A DNA stretch of 64,000 bases from Epiperipatus broadwayi. Taxonomy: Eukaryota; Onychophora; Udeonychophora; Euonychophora; Peripatidae. Positions 56,801 through 62,479 of this stretch are shown here, piece after piece; the stretch's first letter is position 1; each line of letters opens with the position of its first letter. The position numbers were made by a program, and so were the translations under genes. The notes beneath the pieces were generated by a model. That model was given only the letters and a program-made list of their open reading frames with translations. It searched no databases and was not told the DNA's origin. The stretch is from the NCBI GenBank assembly GCA_028023455.1, contig JAQFVV010012529.1:1056001-1120000 (forward strand). The letters are read 5' to 3'.

Positions 56801-59800
56801 ATCCATCATAACAAGAATCTCCCTGTTGCTAAGGAGATTTTTCACAATGGATGAGGGTATCAGGAATAGGATTGGTTCTTCGTATGCTGATGAGGAGATC
56901 AACTCTCACCGAGTCAAAGGCAGCCTGAAGGTCTGGTTGGATAACTATGGGCTGGAATTTCTCTGATGCCTCACATGTTCGACTGTTATATTAAAAATAG
57001 AGGTTGCATCAATCGTAGACAGACCCCTACATGAAAACTGAGGGAGATAAACTGGGAGTAATTAGTTCTTGGATCAAATATTTGATCATAGAATCTATTA
57101 TTTTTATGAGGAGAGTCATCATCGAAATAGGCCTAAGACTTGTGAGCTCCGATGACGGTCAATATTTTTTAAAAATGGGATTAGCGAGATCGGATATCAT
57201 CCCTCAGTGACCTTGCAACCTCCAGCTAGCTCATTCAGCATGTTGAGAATGATGGGGATGGTATAGTGGCTGAGGTGTAGATGAAGGAACTTGGGTATTG
57301 CATGTGGTCGAGGGTGGATTCTGTCAGGAATTGATTTTAATTTATTTAGAATGGTGTTGGCTGTAATTCCATTGTGAGGAGCATTGTCAATGTTAGGAGT
57401 GCTTCTATTGTTCTGGATTTCTGGGTTTTTAAAGCTTTGTCTTTAAATGGTTTTTTATGATAATTAACATATCTCCTATATGAAATGTGCCATTGAAATG
57501 TATAGAAGAGAGAGTGACCTGCTTGCTTTTTGAACCCAGTGCCCACCCTAGATAACTTCTGGTCCAGCAATGCTGACTATCCAAGAATCTCCAGGCTCAC
57601 TTAATTGCAATGTATTCTGCTAGGGCTTTCTGTGCATCATGGTACTGTTACTTGTGTAGGGTGATTTGATTAATGTCACAGTTCATCAGAGTTCAATCCA
57701 AGTGATGTGCAATTTGATCCACTTTTGATAGTAATTTCAAGGGTCCACAAGAGTTACAAGTAAACCCGTTGATGAGCGATTGGAAAAGCTCAACAAAAAC
57801 TGTCCAAGCAGAGACTGGGTCCAGACTCAATATTTATTTTGAATAGGTAAATGTAAACCTCTGAGACAAGAGCTGTAGAGGTGGTCTGCCTATTAAGAAA
57901 TCTAATTGTTTTAGTCCCAGGTTTATGGGTGGACCTGAACTGTCATCTATATCAATGTGCAAGGCCTTATGGTTTATAAAAACCACAGTTTTAAGTTTAA
58001 CATCCATTAAAAATTGTAATTATAAATTTATTAAGTGTGTATACATTACGTAAGTAATATTTTATTAAGGCTGCGAACCTCAAGAGTATACGCCTAAAAA
58101 TATGAAGATAGGGACCTATGCAGGTCTTAAACACAAGCTTACAACTTTGGAAGAAAAGTGCAGAACCACTCTTTACTTCAACCTACTTTCTATATGAATA
58201 GGCAAATCTTAAAGCATTTAAATCTGAGAGCATGAAGCTATTCAATACTTCACTGATTAAGTCCACAATTCCTGTTATGCATTAGTACTTACGAAATCTT
58301 TCGATTTACAACGAGTTAATGGAAAGATCTTATAGTTAGAAATCTGTTACAATAATTTAAAGTTTATTTAAAAATTATTAAGTGTGCATACATTATGTAA
58401 GTAATATTTTATTAAGGCTGTGAACTCATAAATCTAAAGATTCTTGTGATTATTAATGTGTAATAGGAATTGTGGACTTAATCAGTGAAGTTTTAAATAG
58501 CTTCATGCTCTCAGATCTAAATGCTTTAGTTTCGCCTATTCATAAAGAAAGTAGGTTGAAGAGTGGTTCCGCTCTTTTCTTTCAAAGTCATAAGCTTGTG
58601 TTTAAGACCTATAGAGGTCCCTATCTTCGCATTTTTAGGCGCTACTCTTGAGGTTCACCGTCTAAATAAAACATTCATTAAAAAGTGTAATTCTGGGGAG
58701 TAGTATGTGACATCAATAAGGGTCTTCCGTCTCTTGGTATAGAACGAGAAGGCATTTTTGGGAAATAGATCCTGCCTGCATATAAGACCTTTGGAAAACA
58801 ATGGTATTTATTTCTTATTGAACCTCATATCCCATGTTAAAGTCACCAGGAATAAGCAAAAATATTGAGTTATTTCCAGTTAGTATATTAATTTTGAATA
58901 TAATGGTTGTAGGTAAAGGTATGCAATGTAGCATCTGAAGTTTCCAAATTGAACATCAACTAATATGGAACTCTCATCTAAGTGCAAAATTGCAAATCCA
59001 GAAGGACCAGAGCACTTATTTATGATTAGTGCAACCCCTTTGGCTGAAGCAAAGGAGACAGAATACCTGAAATAGCCAAAGAAGAAAATATTATGTTTGG
59101 TTTGGTTTGGTTTCAGACATGAATAAAATGTTAGGAGCATTTTGACAATCAGTTTTTGATGGCAAATATTTTACCCGGGGAGTTTAGTCCCCTAACATTA
59201 ATTCCGACCATTGAAATGTGCATTAGTGATAACATAGAATGGATGCAGCAAATATTTATTTTGGTGTTTAATTGCATTGAGAGGGCAATACAAGCAATGT
59301 TGTATGTGCACACAAAAAATAGCTATAGAATAACAAGAGAGACTAAATGGTAGGGAAGAAGAATCATTGGTTCAATTTGATAATAGAAAATTATAGCGAC
59401 GAAGATCTGGTGGTATTGCGATGAAGAACTTGTGGTTCTTCTTGGAGATACTTTGTTTTTTTTTGTTTTCCTTTTTTGCATTGGCCATAATGAACAGGGC
59501 ATCTATACTGTTGTCTGACATTCCACCCTCCAAAATTCGATTATTTGATTGTGTAGAATTTAACTTGACCTGTTGATTAAAAGAAGACATAGCAGAGTTG
59601 TATAATGAGTATTCAGAATCTCCTCCCTTGAGTTTTTTGAACTCATCAGCACCCTTGGACGATTTGCTATTGTTACATGGTTGCCAGAAGTTGTTATCCT
59701 TGTCACTTATTCCCTCAGAACTTTTCTCACTTTCAGATTGAATCAGACGAATGCGTTTACTTGCACACAGGACATCCTTTTCAGTGGCAGAATTTATAGC

Positions 59801-61260
59801 CAAAGATATAGGACCAAGATGTTCACCATTCGAGTTTGAGTCCATGTCTGATACACTTCCCTCCAATGAGGATTCTTTACGGGAGTGTGTAATGTCATTT
59901 TAGTCTTTGGACCAGGCAGAAAATCCATATTATTTTGATGATCCTCTGTCAATGTTGAAGTGTATGAGTTGACCGATAGATTTTCAATGGAAATAACTGG
60001 AACCTGGTTATTAAACTTGACGGAAGGGTCCAGTCTGCTTTTTTCATTACAAATGAGACACTAACTTTGAGGGCACCCCTCATCAAATGTTCACAGCTTT
60101 TACAAGTAAAACATTGCGGCCTGATTCCCTTAATGGAAATAACTAGGGGAGATTCATCAGCCACAATTTATGGTAAGGATTGCTTCCGGGAAAAGACTGT
60201 TTAAGGCTGAATGTGAAGATTCCAGTGTTGGTGAGTGTAAGACCACCAATGTTTTTATCCTTGAGATATTCAAAATTCATGACTTTCTCATAGTTGTCCA
60301 GATACTTCTGCAGGTGTTGTTTCTCAAAACCAATGTGGCAGTTTCTAATGATACCATGTAGTAATGATGGTCTGGATGGATCGATTGCCACAAGAAGTTT
60401 ATGTTCTAAGAATCTGTGTTAGTTTTAAAAGCTTGCTCTTGTAAGAAGTTGTTAAACTGTATTGCTATATATCAATCATTGGGCAATGTGAGGATTTTGA
60501 AGACATCTTTGATAAGATTATTGGTTTTTAAGAGATTGTAGAGCACTTCAACTGGGAATCTGAAATGGTTGCAGTTTAGATCTATTACGGCAAGGATTAT
60601 CAAACAGTCATTGTGATAAAATTTAAGAGATTTTAGTAATAACGGTGGAACTGAGTTCTTAAATTTTTCTGTTGTGATTTTGTGTTGCCCAAGATTGTAG
60701 CTTTGTGATTTTTGACTTATTTCTTCATTGTATTGTTCTTCTCCAAGTTCCTTTTACATTTTTTTGCTTTTATAAGAACCAGTGTTTTGTTTTTTTTAAA
60801 GTTCAATATATTAAAATCTGTGATTCAACATTCTTTCATATTTCAAATCTAATTGTGTTTATATTTTTAATTATATCATTTAAAACTCATTTTCTTTATT
60901 GTTTAAATTTGACAATTATTTTAAGAAAGTTTTTTATTTATTTATTGTTTAAACTAATTTTGGAATTATTTTTTAAAAGATGTATTTAATTAATGTAAAA
61001 CTTTTACGTAAATTCCTAAATTTAGATTTATGATATTATTTCTTTTGTGTGAATGTAAATATATGTTTATACTTTTGTTTTCCAGCAATTTTCGTTTGTC
61101 TTATCTACCGCAGCGTTTGGAACAGTTTTCTTTACTGTTAAAAGAAATATTTGGATCCAAAACTAATCATTATATCTATGGTGACTTCAAGCCACTTAAT
61201 GAATTTAAAGGTGATGATGTTCCAGCTTTTTATGTCCATCTAATTCAAAATCCACTTTAA
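8578..61260 (+). CDS. GNMT: Glycine N-methyltransferase, 3' three exons: join(8578..8831,18893..19056,61086..61260)
   Basis: GNMT transfers the methyl group of S-adenosylmethionine to glycine, making sarcosine and S-adenosylhomocysteine. It is a cytosolic tetramer that buffers the SAM/SAH ratio. The joined exons encode 196 residues plus stop. Seen in order are EEANW (SAM contact region), [11 protein letters not shown] with the GNSF asparagine, IDHRNYD with the substrate-carboxylate arginine, NIYYN, a variable loop, FRLSY with the active-site tyrosine, and GDFKP near the C-terminus. These match the animal GNMT family in order and spacing. Introns are 10,061 and 42,029 bp, both GT-AG with GTAAGT donors, and phases are compatible. 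The N-terminal third (tyrosine-rich substrate arm and the DVACGTG SAM loop) was not found; it probably lies left of the window. No frameshift or internal stop is seen, so the gene looks functional. Confidence 0.93.
8892..8925. repeat. (TG)n-(TA)n microsatellite
   Basis: Alternating TG then TA units just inside intron 1. A similar TG/TA tract is at 9058-9080, at the left end of the foldback element. Confidence 0.7.
9074..9756. mobile_element. Long-armed foldback/MITE element in GNMT intron 1
   Basis: Left arm 9074-9356 and right arm 9476-9756 are inverted copies of each other along about 280 bp with few differences. The ends read AAATACATATTTTGCGGGG and CCCGCAAAATATGTATTT. Inner landmarks pair exactly: CGACTTGGTCACACAAGCC with GGCTTGTGTGACCAAGTCG, and GGAGGAAGTTTGCAT with its complement. 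The ~120-bp spacer (9357-9475) has no coding signal. There is no transposase, so it is a non-autonomous foldback element or two inverted solo repeats. TA-rich flanks blur the target duplication. Confidence 0.85.
10008..10085 (-). repeat. tRNA-derived SINE head (antisense)
   Basis: On the minus strand TTAGTGGAGCATCCAAC (A box/D-arm and anticodon stem), then CTTAGGATTGG (anticodon stem-loop, triplet TAG in the expected place), then GGTCCCAGAATCGATTCTGG (T-arm with B box). The arm order and spacing are those of a tRNA, but the acceptor ends do not pair well. It is a tRNA-derived SINE or pseudogene. Confidence 0.6.
11370..12560 (+). pseudogene. Heavily decayed LINE remnant
   Basis: The + strand is purine-rich with short frames that echo the family [22 protein letters not shown] near 11830-11880 parallels [17 protein letters not shown] in the copy at 23454-23801, and a [10 protein letters not shown] stretch near 12385 resembles the region after RT box C. 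Many stops and frameshifts. A short hairpin (12018-12080, arms around ATAGAAGGAAATTA) and a T20 run (12322-12341) lie inside. Assignment is by resemblance only. Confidence 0.4.
12640..12815 (+). repeat. Dispersed repeat family C, copy 1
   Basis: It shares with four other places in this window the order CTCACTG(A)TGAAAGCCA, AGCTAGAAA, ATATTGGATGAG, CACTAGATAGAGATTTTATG, TTATTGCTAAGGCTTGCACT and GGTGGCACTACTAT. Other copies are at 17380-17565 (inverted), 17740-17915, 18185-18350 and 20765-20905. No coding content; likely a SINE or MITE. Confidence 0.65.
13260..15400. other. AT-rich intron 1 sequence, no confident gene
   Basis: Mostly poly-T/TA sequence. On the minus strand 13500-13745 stays open for about 75 codons without a start (including [16 protein letters not shown] and [20 protein letters not shown]). 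Its composition is like the linker between LINE endonuclease and RT, but I cannot place it in a family. Nothing else is supported. Confidence 0.45.
15400..17325 (+). pseudogene. Decayed LINE reverse transcriptase remnant
   Basis: The recognisable core is 16495-16900: [18 protein letters not shown] (RT box C, FADD decayed to FAND), then [19 protein letters not shown] and [10 protein letters not shown], then [16 protein letters not shown] and MFDVPQK. This is the usual palm-to-thumb order of LINE RTs (FADD, K-K-S-K, YLG). The upstream 15400-16490 is purine-rich with no clear motif and numerous stops. Related in layout to the family B copies. Confidence 0.55.
17350..17940. mobile_element. Foldback pair built from two inverted family C repeats
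   Basis: ATGCTTACACAAGCTG at 17370 is the exact complement of CAGCTTGTGTAAGCAT at 17901-17916, and weaker pairing extends to the flanks (to about 17350 and 17940). Each arm holds a family C repeat: minus strand 17380-17565 and plus strand 17740-17915, both with CATAAGCCAGAAAC. The 175-bp spacer is plain AT-rich sequence. No ORF. A frame from 17923 ([10 protein letters not shown]...) is chance. Confidence 0.7.
18185..18350 (+). repeat. Dispersed repeat family C, copy 4
   Basis: Matches the family order: CTCATTGATGAAAGACCA, GTTAGAAACTAATCTGGG, ACACTGGATAGAGATTATG, TAATTACTAGAGTTTGCACT, AGATGCCATTG and TTTTGCTATTG. It lies 270 bp after the foldback pair of the same family. Confidence 0.65.
18893..19056 (+). 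CDS. GNMT: GNMT internal exon ([10 protein letters not shown] to variable loop)
   Basis: The acceptor is a TTTACTTTTTTAG tract (AG at 18891-18892) and the donor is GTAAGT at 19057. The exon enters in phase 0 and leaves with two bases of a split GA|C aspartate codon. It encodes [18 protein letters not shown], then [11 protein letters not shown], then a polar stretch with [16 protein letters not shown] and SGSSVE. The first part aligns without gaps to GNMT (SDL-T-K-D-V-T-T-S in vertebrates). The polar loop before FRLSY is about 15 residues longer than in vertebrate GNMT as I remember it. The exon is 54 codons plus 2 bases with no stop. Confidence 0.9.
19522..20280. repeat. Three-copy direct/inverted repeat in GNMT intron 2
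   Basis: A ~235-bp unit (TAACATTTGTCTAAATTGC ... AAGCATCTTGGCCTGAA) occurs at 19522-19756 and again directly at 19889-20122. A third, inverted copy follows immediately at 20121-20280. Landmark blocks in all three are GTTGTCTCTCAGACAGCC, AAGAACGATCAGGCCTTG and TGATACCAACCTTTTC. The inverted copy shares the variants CTGCTGTCTT and AAAAGGATGAT with the first copy, not the second. No ORF. The arrangement could form a strong hairpin between units 2 and 3. Confidence 0.85.
20765..20905 (+). repeat. Dispersed repeat family C, copy 5 (diverged)
   Basis: Blocks CTCCTCATTGACAAAGATCA, GAGAAACTAATGGGG, CAGTACCATCTAGCATTCAT and TCATTACTAAAGATT match the family order but with many differences. It is the oldest-looking copy. 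Confidence 0.5.
20906..21685. other. AT-rich intron sequence, nothing identified
   Basis: No motif or repeat was recognised. The long minus-strand frame at 21179-21628 (Phe/Leu/Tyr-rich) has no family resemblance and looks like a composition effect. Confidence 0.5.
21690..22210 (+). pseudogene. LINE reverse transcriptase N-terminal fragment
   Basis: In shifting + frames: [17 protein letters not shown] (the K-A-A-G-D-x-I-x-x-E block), then [37 protein letters not shown] (the N-Y-R-G-I-S-L block), [10 protein letters not shown] (Q-x-G-F-R region), and [16 protein letters not shown] (box A, AFD-V-N decayed). This is the start of an RT domain of RTE/Jockey-like LINEs. Several stops. It stops about 100 bp before the antisense family B copy. 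Confidence 0.7.
22300..23930 (-). pseudogene. LINE family B reverse transcriptase, antisense copy
   Basis: Minus-strand pieces in order: linker [20 protein letters not shown] and [24 protein letters not shown] (23454-23801), then [33 protein letters not shown] and [16 protein letters not shown] (box A, 23083-23313). These are followed by [21 protein letters not shown] (box B) and [13 protein letters not shown] (box C, ~22800). The tail reads [28 protein letters not shown], then [10 protein letters not shown] and [10 protein letters not shown] near 22320-22500. This is a LINE RT from about the linker to past the thumb, with frameshifts between each piece. The GRDALDAD tail matches the + copy at 30716, so both belong to one family. 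Box B has CPIS in place of the usual GxxS/C. Confidence 0.85.
23931..26046. other. AT-rich intron sequence, nothing identified
   Basis: Includes an A-run near 24123-24140 and a tandem-like doubling of ATCTTCATTGCTCAAGAACC at 25325-25364. No coding or RNA signal was found. Confidence 0.5.
26055..26516. mobile_element. Probable hAT-type MITE
   Basis: The left end CAGCAATTTTCAATCT and the complement of the right end, CAGTAGCACTCAACTT, are alike and resemble hAT termini (CAG...TCAACCT). They are flanked by ATCTACTG (26047-26054) and ATCTACAT (26517-26524), an imperfect 8-bp target duplication. There is no transposase. It is old and only moderately supported. Confidence 0.45.
26525..29190. other. 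AT-rich intron sequence with a G12 run
   Basis: A homopolymer of 12 G lies at 26702-26713. The frame at 26897-27175 shows no family resemblance. No other feature was recognised. Confidence 0.5.
29380..30570 (-). pseudogene. Penelope-like element: RT plus GIY-YIG endonuclease, decayed
   Basis: Penelope-like elements (PLEs) encode a telomerase-related reverse transcriptase joined to a GIY-YIG nuclease. On the minus strand, in shifting frames, I read [17 protein letters not shown] (~30530-30560; the P-K-I-H-K...P-x-R-P-I block), then [19 protein letters not shown] (~30345-30400; box A, FDV-LF). Next come [16 protein letters not shown] with MDSSVNRI (~30155-30230; the F-x-x-G...A-M-G-S-P-x-S block, decayed) and [16 protein letters not shown] (~30030-30080; box C, Y-V-D-D to YVGD). 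Last is [17 protein letters not shown] (~29440-29488), which has the C-x2-C and Y-I-G core of the PLE endonuclease. Multiple stops and frameshifts. The terminal repeats were not delimited. Confidence 0.75.
30716..32445 (+). pseudogene. LINE family B, 3' part, split by a foldback insertion
   Basis: Before the insertion (30760-31040) it reads [36 protein letters not shown] and [17 protein letters not shown]. After it (31952-32200) the protein resumes with [37 protein letters not shown] and a Leu/Lys-rich end. The last block is the C-terminal CxxC...H...C zinc motif of many LINEs. The C-terminal frame from 31994 ends at 32209, and the 3' UTR runs to an A/T-rich tail near 32445. The two halves join in sense exactly at the duplicated site TCAGGATCTTTA, which is good evidence for the insertion. 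Confidence 0.8.
31041..31948. mobile_element. Foldback element FB, copy 1, inside LINE B
   Basis: It is flanked by TCAGGATCTTTA at 31029-31040 and 31949-31960. Inside, a ~330-bp unit runs forward at 31103-31433. A truncated inverted unit follows at 31436-31650, then a fuller inverted unit at 31650-31948. Shared blocks are GCAATAAACCTAAAGCATG, GGGACCTCTACAGG, AAGAAAAGAGGGGAACCC, TTCAACCTACTTTCTATAT and AAGATCTTATAGTTAGAAAT. A 62-bp stretch at the left end, including 41 bases of the LINE target, is doubled in tandem (31000-31102). No ORF. The same family is at 58022-58675. Confidence 0.85.
32805..33600. repeat. 0.8-kb duplicated repeat E, uninterrupted copy
   Basis: Collinear with 42905-43292 plus 49065-49460. 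Shared blocks include TTCACCCACA, CTAACAGTCATGAGTTATT, TTATTGTTATGTTTTGGAAA, ATCATTTTAACCA, GCACTAGT-AAATAATCTTGA and ATTGAGGATATAGAATTAAT. It has no ORF and no clear termini, so it is either an old segmental copy or an unclassified repeat. It represents the state before the LINE insertion at 43293. Confidence 0.8.
33796..35152. mobile_element. Non-autonomous DNA transposon, GG...CC ends, ~60-bp TIRs
   Basis: Left end GGTAATCGTCGAATAGCC and right end GGCTATTCGACGACAACC are inverted. The inverted match continues through CACCATATCC and CGATGG-GCCATTTTC to about 60 bp. AAATTTTT flanks both sides (33788-33795 and 35153-35160), an exact 8-bp target duplication. The 1357-bp interior holds no transposase. 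It has doubled TGTCGCATCACAG at 33942-33981, and a doubled stretch with AAAATAGCG(G/A)TAA and ATATCTGTTT at 34650-34760. The superfamily is not settled: an 8-bp duplication fits hAT, P or Merlin-type, but the termini are not the hAT CAG. Confidence 0.85.
35161..38090. other. AT-rich intron sequence, nothing confidently identified
   Basis: 36480-37400 is purine-rich on the + strand like other decayed LINEs here, but I could not recognise a motif in any frame. The minus frames at 36789-37037 and 37395-37586 show no homology. Confidence 0.45.
38095..38160 (+). repeat. tRNA-derived SINE-like head
   Basis: TTGAGCTTCGTGGTTTTATC (A box-like) is followed about 30 bases on by GTGTTCAAATCCTAT, a good T-arm/B box. 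The anticodon arm is poor. A SINE head is likely. Confidence 0.35.
38161..39806. other. AT-rich intron with a more complex patch
   Basis: 38745-39010 has a more balanced base composition than its surroundings and may be an old SINE, but no A or B box was clear. No gene. Confidence 0.4.
40200..40490 (-). pseudogene. LINE family A 3' end nested in the hAT element
   Basis: The minus strand from 40489 reads [52 protein letters not shown] and a stop. It parallels the C-terminus of the third family A copy (55400-55760): [32 protein letters not shown]. It is a 5'-truncated insertion of this family into the hAT, on the same strand as the transposase fragment. Its own target duplication was not found. 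Confidence 0.65.
40600..41099 (-). pseudogene. hAT transposase C-terminal fragment (ZBED5/FAM200-like, dimerisation domain)
   Basis: From 41099 the minus strand reads [65 protein letters not shown] and [10 protein letters not shown], then a stop. A second frame continues [20 protein letters not shown] and EPNFKKLC near 40620-40730. This order (NPF, L-I-E-L-x-x-D, F-W, LSEKAL-LLPF, then N-K-L-N...DLRV) is the hAT C-terminal dimerisation region in ZBED5/FAM200-like transposases. The usual S-x-F-S segment between the two parts is damaged. The DDE catalytic core is absent, so it cannot be active. Confidence 0.85.
41433..42904. other. Intron sequence with a small tandem doubling
   Basis: CAACTGTTAGTAATATCAC plus AGCAAAC occurs twice at 41489-41556. 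The rest has slightly higher GC around 41640-41800 and 42650-42850, without a recognised gene or repeat. Confidence 0.45.
42905..43292. repeat. Repeat E, second copy, left half
   Basis: Collinear with 32805-33215: TTCACCCACATACTAAATA, CTAACAGTCATGAGTTATT, TTTAAATTAATTTGTAATAA and TTATTGTTATGTTTTGGAAAG. Similarity stops at about 43290, where the LINE begins, and resumes at 49065. Confidence 0.8.
43859..46461 (-). pseudogene. LINE family A copy 2 ORF2 (endonuclease-RT), broken
   Basis: The endonuclease part opens at 46461 and has [40 protein letters not shown] (decayed GDFN), [12 protein letters not shown] and [12 protein letters not shown]. The RT part has [32 protein letters not shown] (box A, 44718-45101), a damaged box B (SIRRTLF), [17 protein letters not shown] (box C, ~44590-44640, YLDD), [33 protein letters not shown] and [17 protein letters not shown] (to 43859). 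At least four frameshifts. The C-terminal zinc motif was not clear. Confidence 0.82.
46480..48925 (-). pseudogene. LINE family A copy 2 ORF1 (zinc-knuckle protein), broken
   Basis: The likely start is the ATG at 48925 ([15 protein letters not shown]), with in-frame stops near 48849 and 48690. It continues through [20 protein letters not shown] (48547), a domain with [39 protein letters not shown] and [13 protein letters not shown], then the zinc knuckles [20 protein letters not shown] and [21 protein letters not shown] (47500-47600). Here CX2CX4HX4C is intact and a second CX2C...H-x-C follows. Downstream, most of the knuckle-to-tail segment is repeated in tandem. Confidence 0.75.
46753..47570. 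repeat. 409-bp tandem duplication within LINE ORF1
   Basis: TATCATCCCTGGAATCTGC begins at 46753 and again at 47162. The following ~400 bp match closely, ending at GGAAACAC-GTGGTGGTAT in both. Only scattered substitutions and small indels separate the copies. The duplicated unit includes the zinc-knuckle codons. Confidence 0.9.
49065..49460. repeat. Repeat E, second copy, right half
   Basis: Continues the match to 33220-33600: ATCATTTTAACCAGAAAATAA, TAACTTGTGAATTATCA, GCACTAGTTAAATAATCTTG, TGAGGATATAGAATTAATA and CCTGTCATATCATCATTTTA. It has small insertions relative to the other copy (for example CCTCCTGCAG near 49255). Confidence 0.8.
49461..50635. other. AT-rich intron with a possible tRNA-like stretch
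   Basis: 49765-49850 contains GGGATTCAAATCCAAG, a T-arm/B box, preceded by GAGTCTCATACTGCAGAC. This is weak support for a SINE. Nothing else was recognised. Confidence 0.35.
50640..51095 (+). repeat. Repeat family D, copy 1 (fragments)
   Basis: 50640-50865 (ACCCTCAAATCTCCATGCC, CACCTGATCATACACATG, CTATCTCCACACATATATAC, GGCTTCAAATTACTCCAACC) matches 53835-54068. A further block at 51047-51090 (ATTAATACACTGTACAGG, CTTACACATATCTGCAC) matches the inverted right end at 54279-54318. The frame at 50590-50811 is incidental. Confidence 0.7.
51096..53820. other. Intron sequence, no gene; two more GC-balanced patches
   Basis: 51880-52100 and 52790-53060 are less AT-rich than the surroundings, with words such as GCCAGCTAAGG and GGGAAGACCAG, and may be old SINEs. 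No A/B boxes or frames were convincing. CA/TG tracts are short. Confidence 0.4.
53835..54320. mobile_element. Repeat family D inverted pair (foldback)
   Basis: Forward unit 53835-54068 is followed at 54070-54245 by its inverse: TCTTAATATAAAGCTGAGC, GTATATATGTGTGGAGATAG, CATGTGTATGATCAGGTGG. The block CAATATGAGATGGCATGGAGA is then doubled (54207-54227 region and 54250-54271), ending in GTAAGCCTGTACAGTGTATT. No ORF. Shares its sequence with 50640-51095. Confidence 0.75.
54321..55228. other. Intron sequence with a hammerhead-like word
   Basis: CTGAAGA (55144-55150) and GAAA (55163-55166) are spaced as in a hammerhead ribozyme core, but stem II would have about three weak pairs and stems I and III are not evident. 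No coding signal. Confidence 0.3.
55400..59140 (-). pseudogene. LINE family A copy 3 ORF2 (endonuclease-RT-zinc domain), broken
   Basis: Endonuclease remnants: [18 protein letters not shown] (59140 frame), DVTYYSPE near 58690, and after the foldback [13 protein letters not shown] (SDH decayed to NH) near 57940. [62 protein letters not shown] (box C, YVDD, ~56620-56650), [16 protein letters not shown]. The C-terminal region reads [20 protein letters not shown] (CxxC...H...C-like, 55760) and [20 protein letters not shown] to a stop at 55400. Several frameshifts. The foldback at 58022-58675 interrupts it. Confidence 0.8.
58022..58675. mobile_element. Foldback element FB, copy 2, inside LINE A copy 3
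   Basis: Flanked by CATTAAAAATTGTAATT (58005-58021) and CATTAAAAAGTGTAATT (58676-58692), a 17-bp target duplication with one mismatch. Forward unit 58022-58371, a short direct repeat of its start at 58372-58427 (TTATTAAGTGTGCATACATTA), then an inverted unit to 58675. Shared with copy 1: GGGACCTATGCAGGTC, TTCAACCTACTTTCTATAT, GAAGCTATTCAATACTTCAC and AAGATCTTATAGTTAGAAAT. No ORF. Confidence 0.85.
59372..60700 (-). pseudogene. LINE family A copy 3 ORF1, broken
   Basis: From 60700 on the minus strand: [40 protein letters not shown] (the conserved LAV-NxC-FRFP block), a stop near 60475, then [20 protein letters not shown] and [19 protein letters not shown]. Next come the zinc knuckle [20 protein letters not shown] (frame from 60164) with H-L-M-R following, and a hydrophilic tail 59866-59372 ([33 protein letters not shown]). 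The last cysteine of the knuckle is altered and the frame shifts several times. Confidence 0.72.
61086..61260 (+). CDS. GNMT: GNMT terminal coding exon with stop codon
   Basis: The acceptor is TTTTGTTTTCCAG (AG at 61084-61085). The first base, C, completes the GA|C aspartate codon from the previous exon, and the frame then runs 57 codons to TAA at 61258-61260. The peptide begins [14 protein letters not shown], continues with [10 protein letters not shown] and GDFKPLNEF, and ends [11 protein letters not shown]. This matches the GNMT C-terminus, including the active-site tyrosine in RLSY and the GDFKP motif. The 3' end of an antisense LINE-rich stretch lies about 365 bp upstream, so the acceptor region remains unbroken host sequence. 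Confidence 0.93.
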
Positions 61261-61372
61261 GAATAAGTATACACATATATAAAAACTGAATATATTTTGA
61301 TATATAATTTTTGATTAATGAGTAGTGCTGTAAATTAAACTTTATTTTGATAAAGAGGTTTTTTTTTTTAAT

Positions 61373-61382
61373 AATAAATAAA
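61373..61382 (+). promoter_or_regulatory. Overlapping AATAAA poly(A) signals downstream of GNMT
   Basis: Two overlapping AATAAA hexamers (61373-61378 and 61377-61382) lie 113 bases after the GNMT stop codon, the nearest good candidates. Base composition makes chance hits common, so this is a position-based inference. Confidence 0.4.
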
Positions 61383-62475
61383 TTTGCAAATTATGTTTTG
61401 TTTTACATTTTTAATATTTTATATATATATATATGTACCATGTGTGTCCATCAGTTCTACTCACGCAATTATAATGCACTGTAATATTATTTACTTATAG
61501 ATATATTGATAAATGTATTGTCATGGTTTAATCTTATTTGTAAATTCATATTTGTCTTTTTCACTGCAATAATCGCTAAATGTAAATGAGTACAAAAGTA
61601 TTTTATTGAATAAGGATAAAAAAATGAATTTATAGAAGACTAGAAAATGAGACAATATTTTAAAATAAACTCAAAAGTAATAAGTGAAATGTATCAATAA
61701 ATTCAAATTATATGAAAAAAATTTCCTATATAGTATTTGATTAATATATATACTTTAAAATTGTAATAAACTAATAATCAGCTTTTCAAGCTAATGCACA
61801 TGCGCTCTGAGGATCTTAACAATAAATGAATAATCTCATTTTCCAATACAAGATAAAGTCTTTGTGAAAGAATAGAATGAATCCACCTATTCTTTCAACC
61901 CAAACATTTAAGTATGGGCAAATCTTAAGTACTGGAAATGAGAGTGTAAAGATATTACAATTCAAAAGCATCACACTATATAAAAATAAATATCTCATAT
62001 ACTTTAAAATTGCAATGTAAATCTTACTGAAATATATTTGCATTAAAAATTCACATTAGCACTTAAGTATCATCATACTTTATGACTCCTTATGATCTAT
62101 AAATGGATTTTTTCTAGAATGAATATTATCTGATGCATCATGCTGCCAAGGTATAGTCATTAGTGATATTTTTCTTTCATTATCAAACTTTCCAAACATT
62201 ATACTTTCTTTTTAAAATAATAATCTTATAATATGAAAAAGATAAGACAATTATAGTTTTTTGTTGTTGCCGATAATATTCTCAAAAGTTTTTGCTAGTG
62301 TCCAAGAGCATCAATACTTTTCCTATCTTTTTTTAGTATTCTGTTTTTATGTTCATGAAACTCACAAGATGTTGCAACTTAAATAATTTTGATCTTCATT
62401 TTTAATAATATGTCTTTATATCTAAGGATTTTTCCCCAGAATTTTCACTGCAATTTTTTTTTGGTATAAGCATGA
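61383..62475. other. 3' flank of GNMT, AT-rich
   Basis: No gene. Short TA repeat at 61421-61434. The minus frame at 61816-62043 has no homology. Confidence 0.5.
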
Positions 62476-62479
62476 ATTT

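Larger units (their letters stand above)
55229..60720 (-). mobile_element. LINE family A, copy 3, split by a foldback element
   Basis: About 5.5 kb in minus orientation. ORF1 (about 60700-59372), endonuclease (59140-58690, resuming after the insertion at 58004), linker and RT (57570-56369), C-terminal zinc region (55760-55400) and an A-rich 3' end (GAATAAAAAAATAAAAAGG at about 55229-55247). More decayed than copy 1. It ends upstream of the GNMT last exon, with its 5' end about 365 bp from the acceptor. Confidence 0.82.

Noticed and set aside
58260-58345. Possible hammerhead ribozyme in FB: CTGATTA, then CGAAATCTTTC ... GAAAGATC hairpin
   Set aside because: The ATCTTTC/GAAAGAT stem is real, but the core lacks the GA of CTGANGA and stem I does not pair. 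Copy 1 does not conserve the GAAA context.
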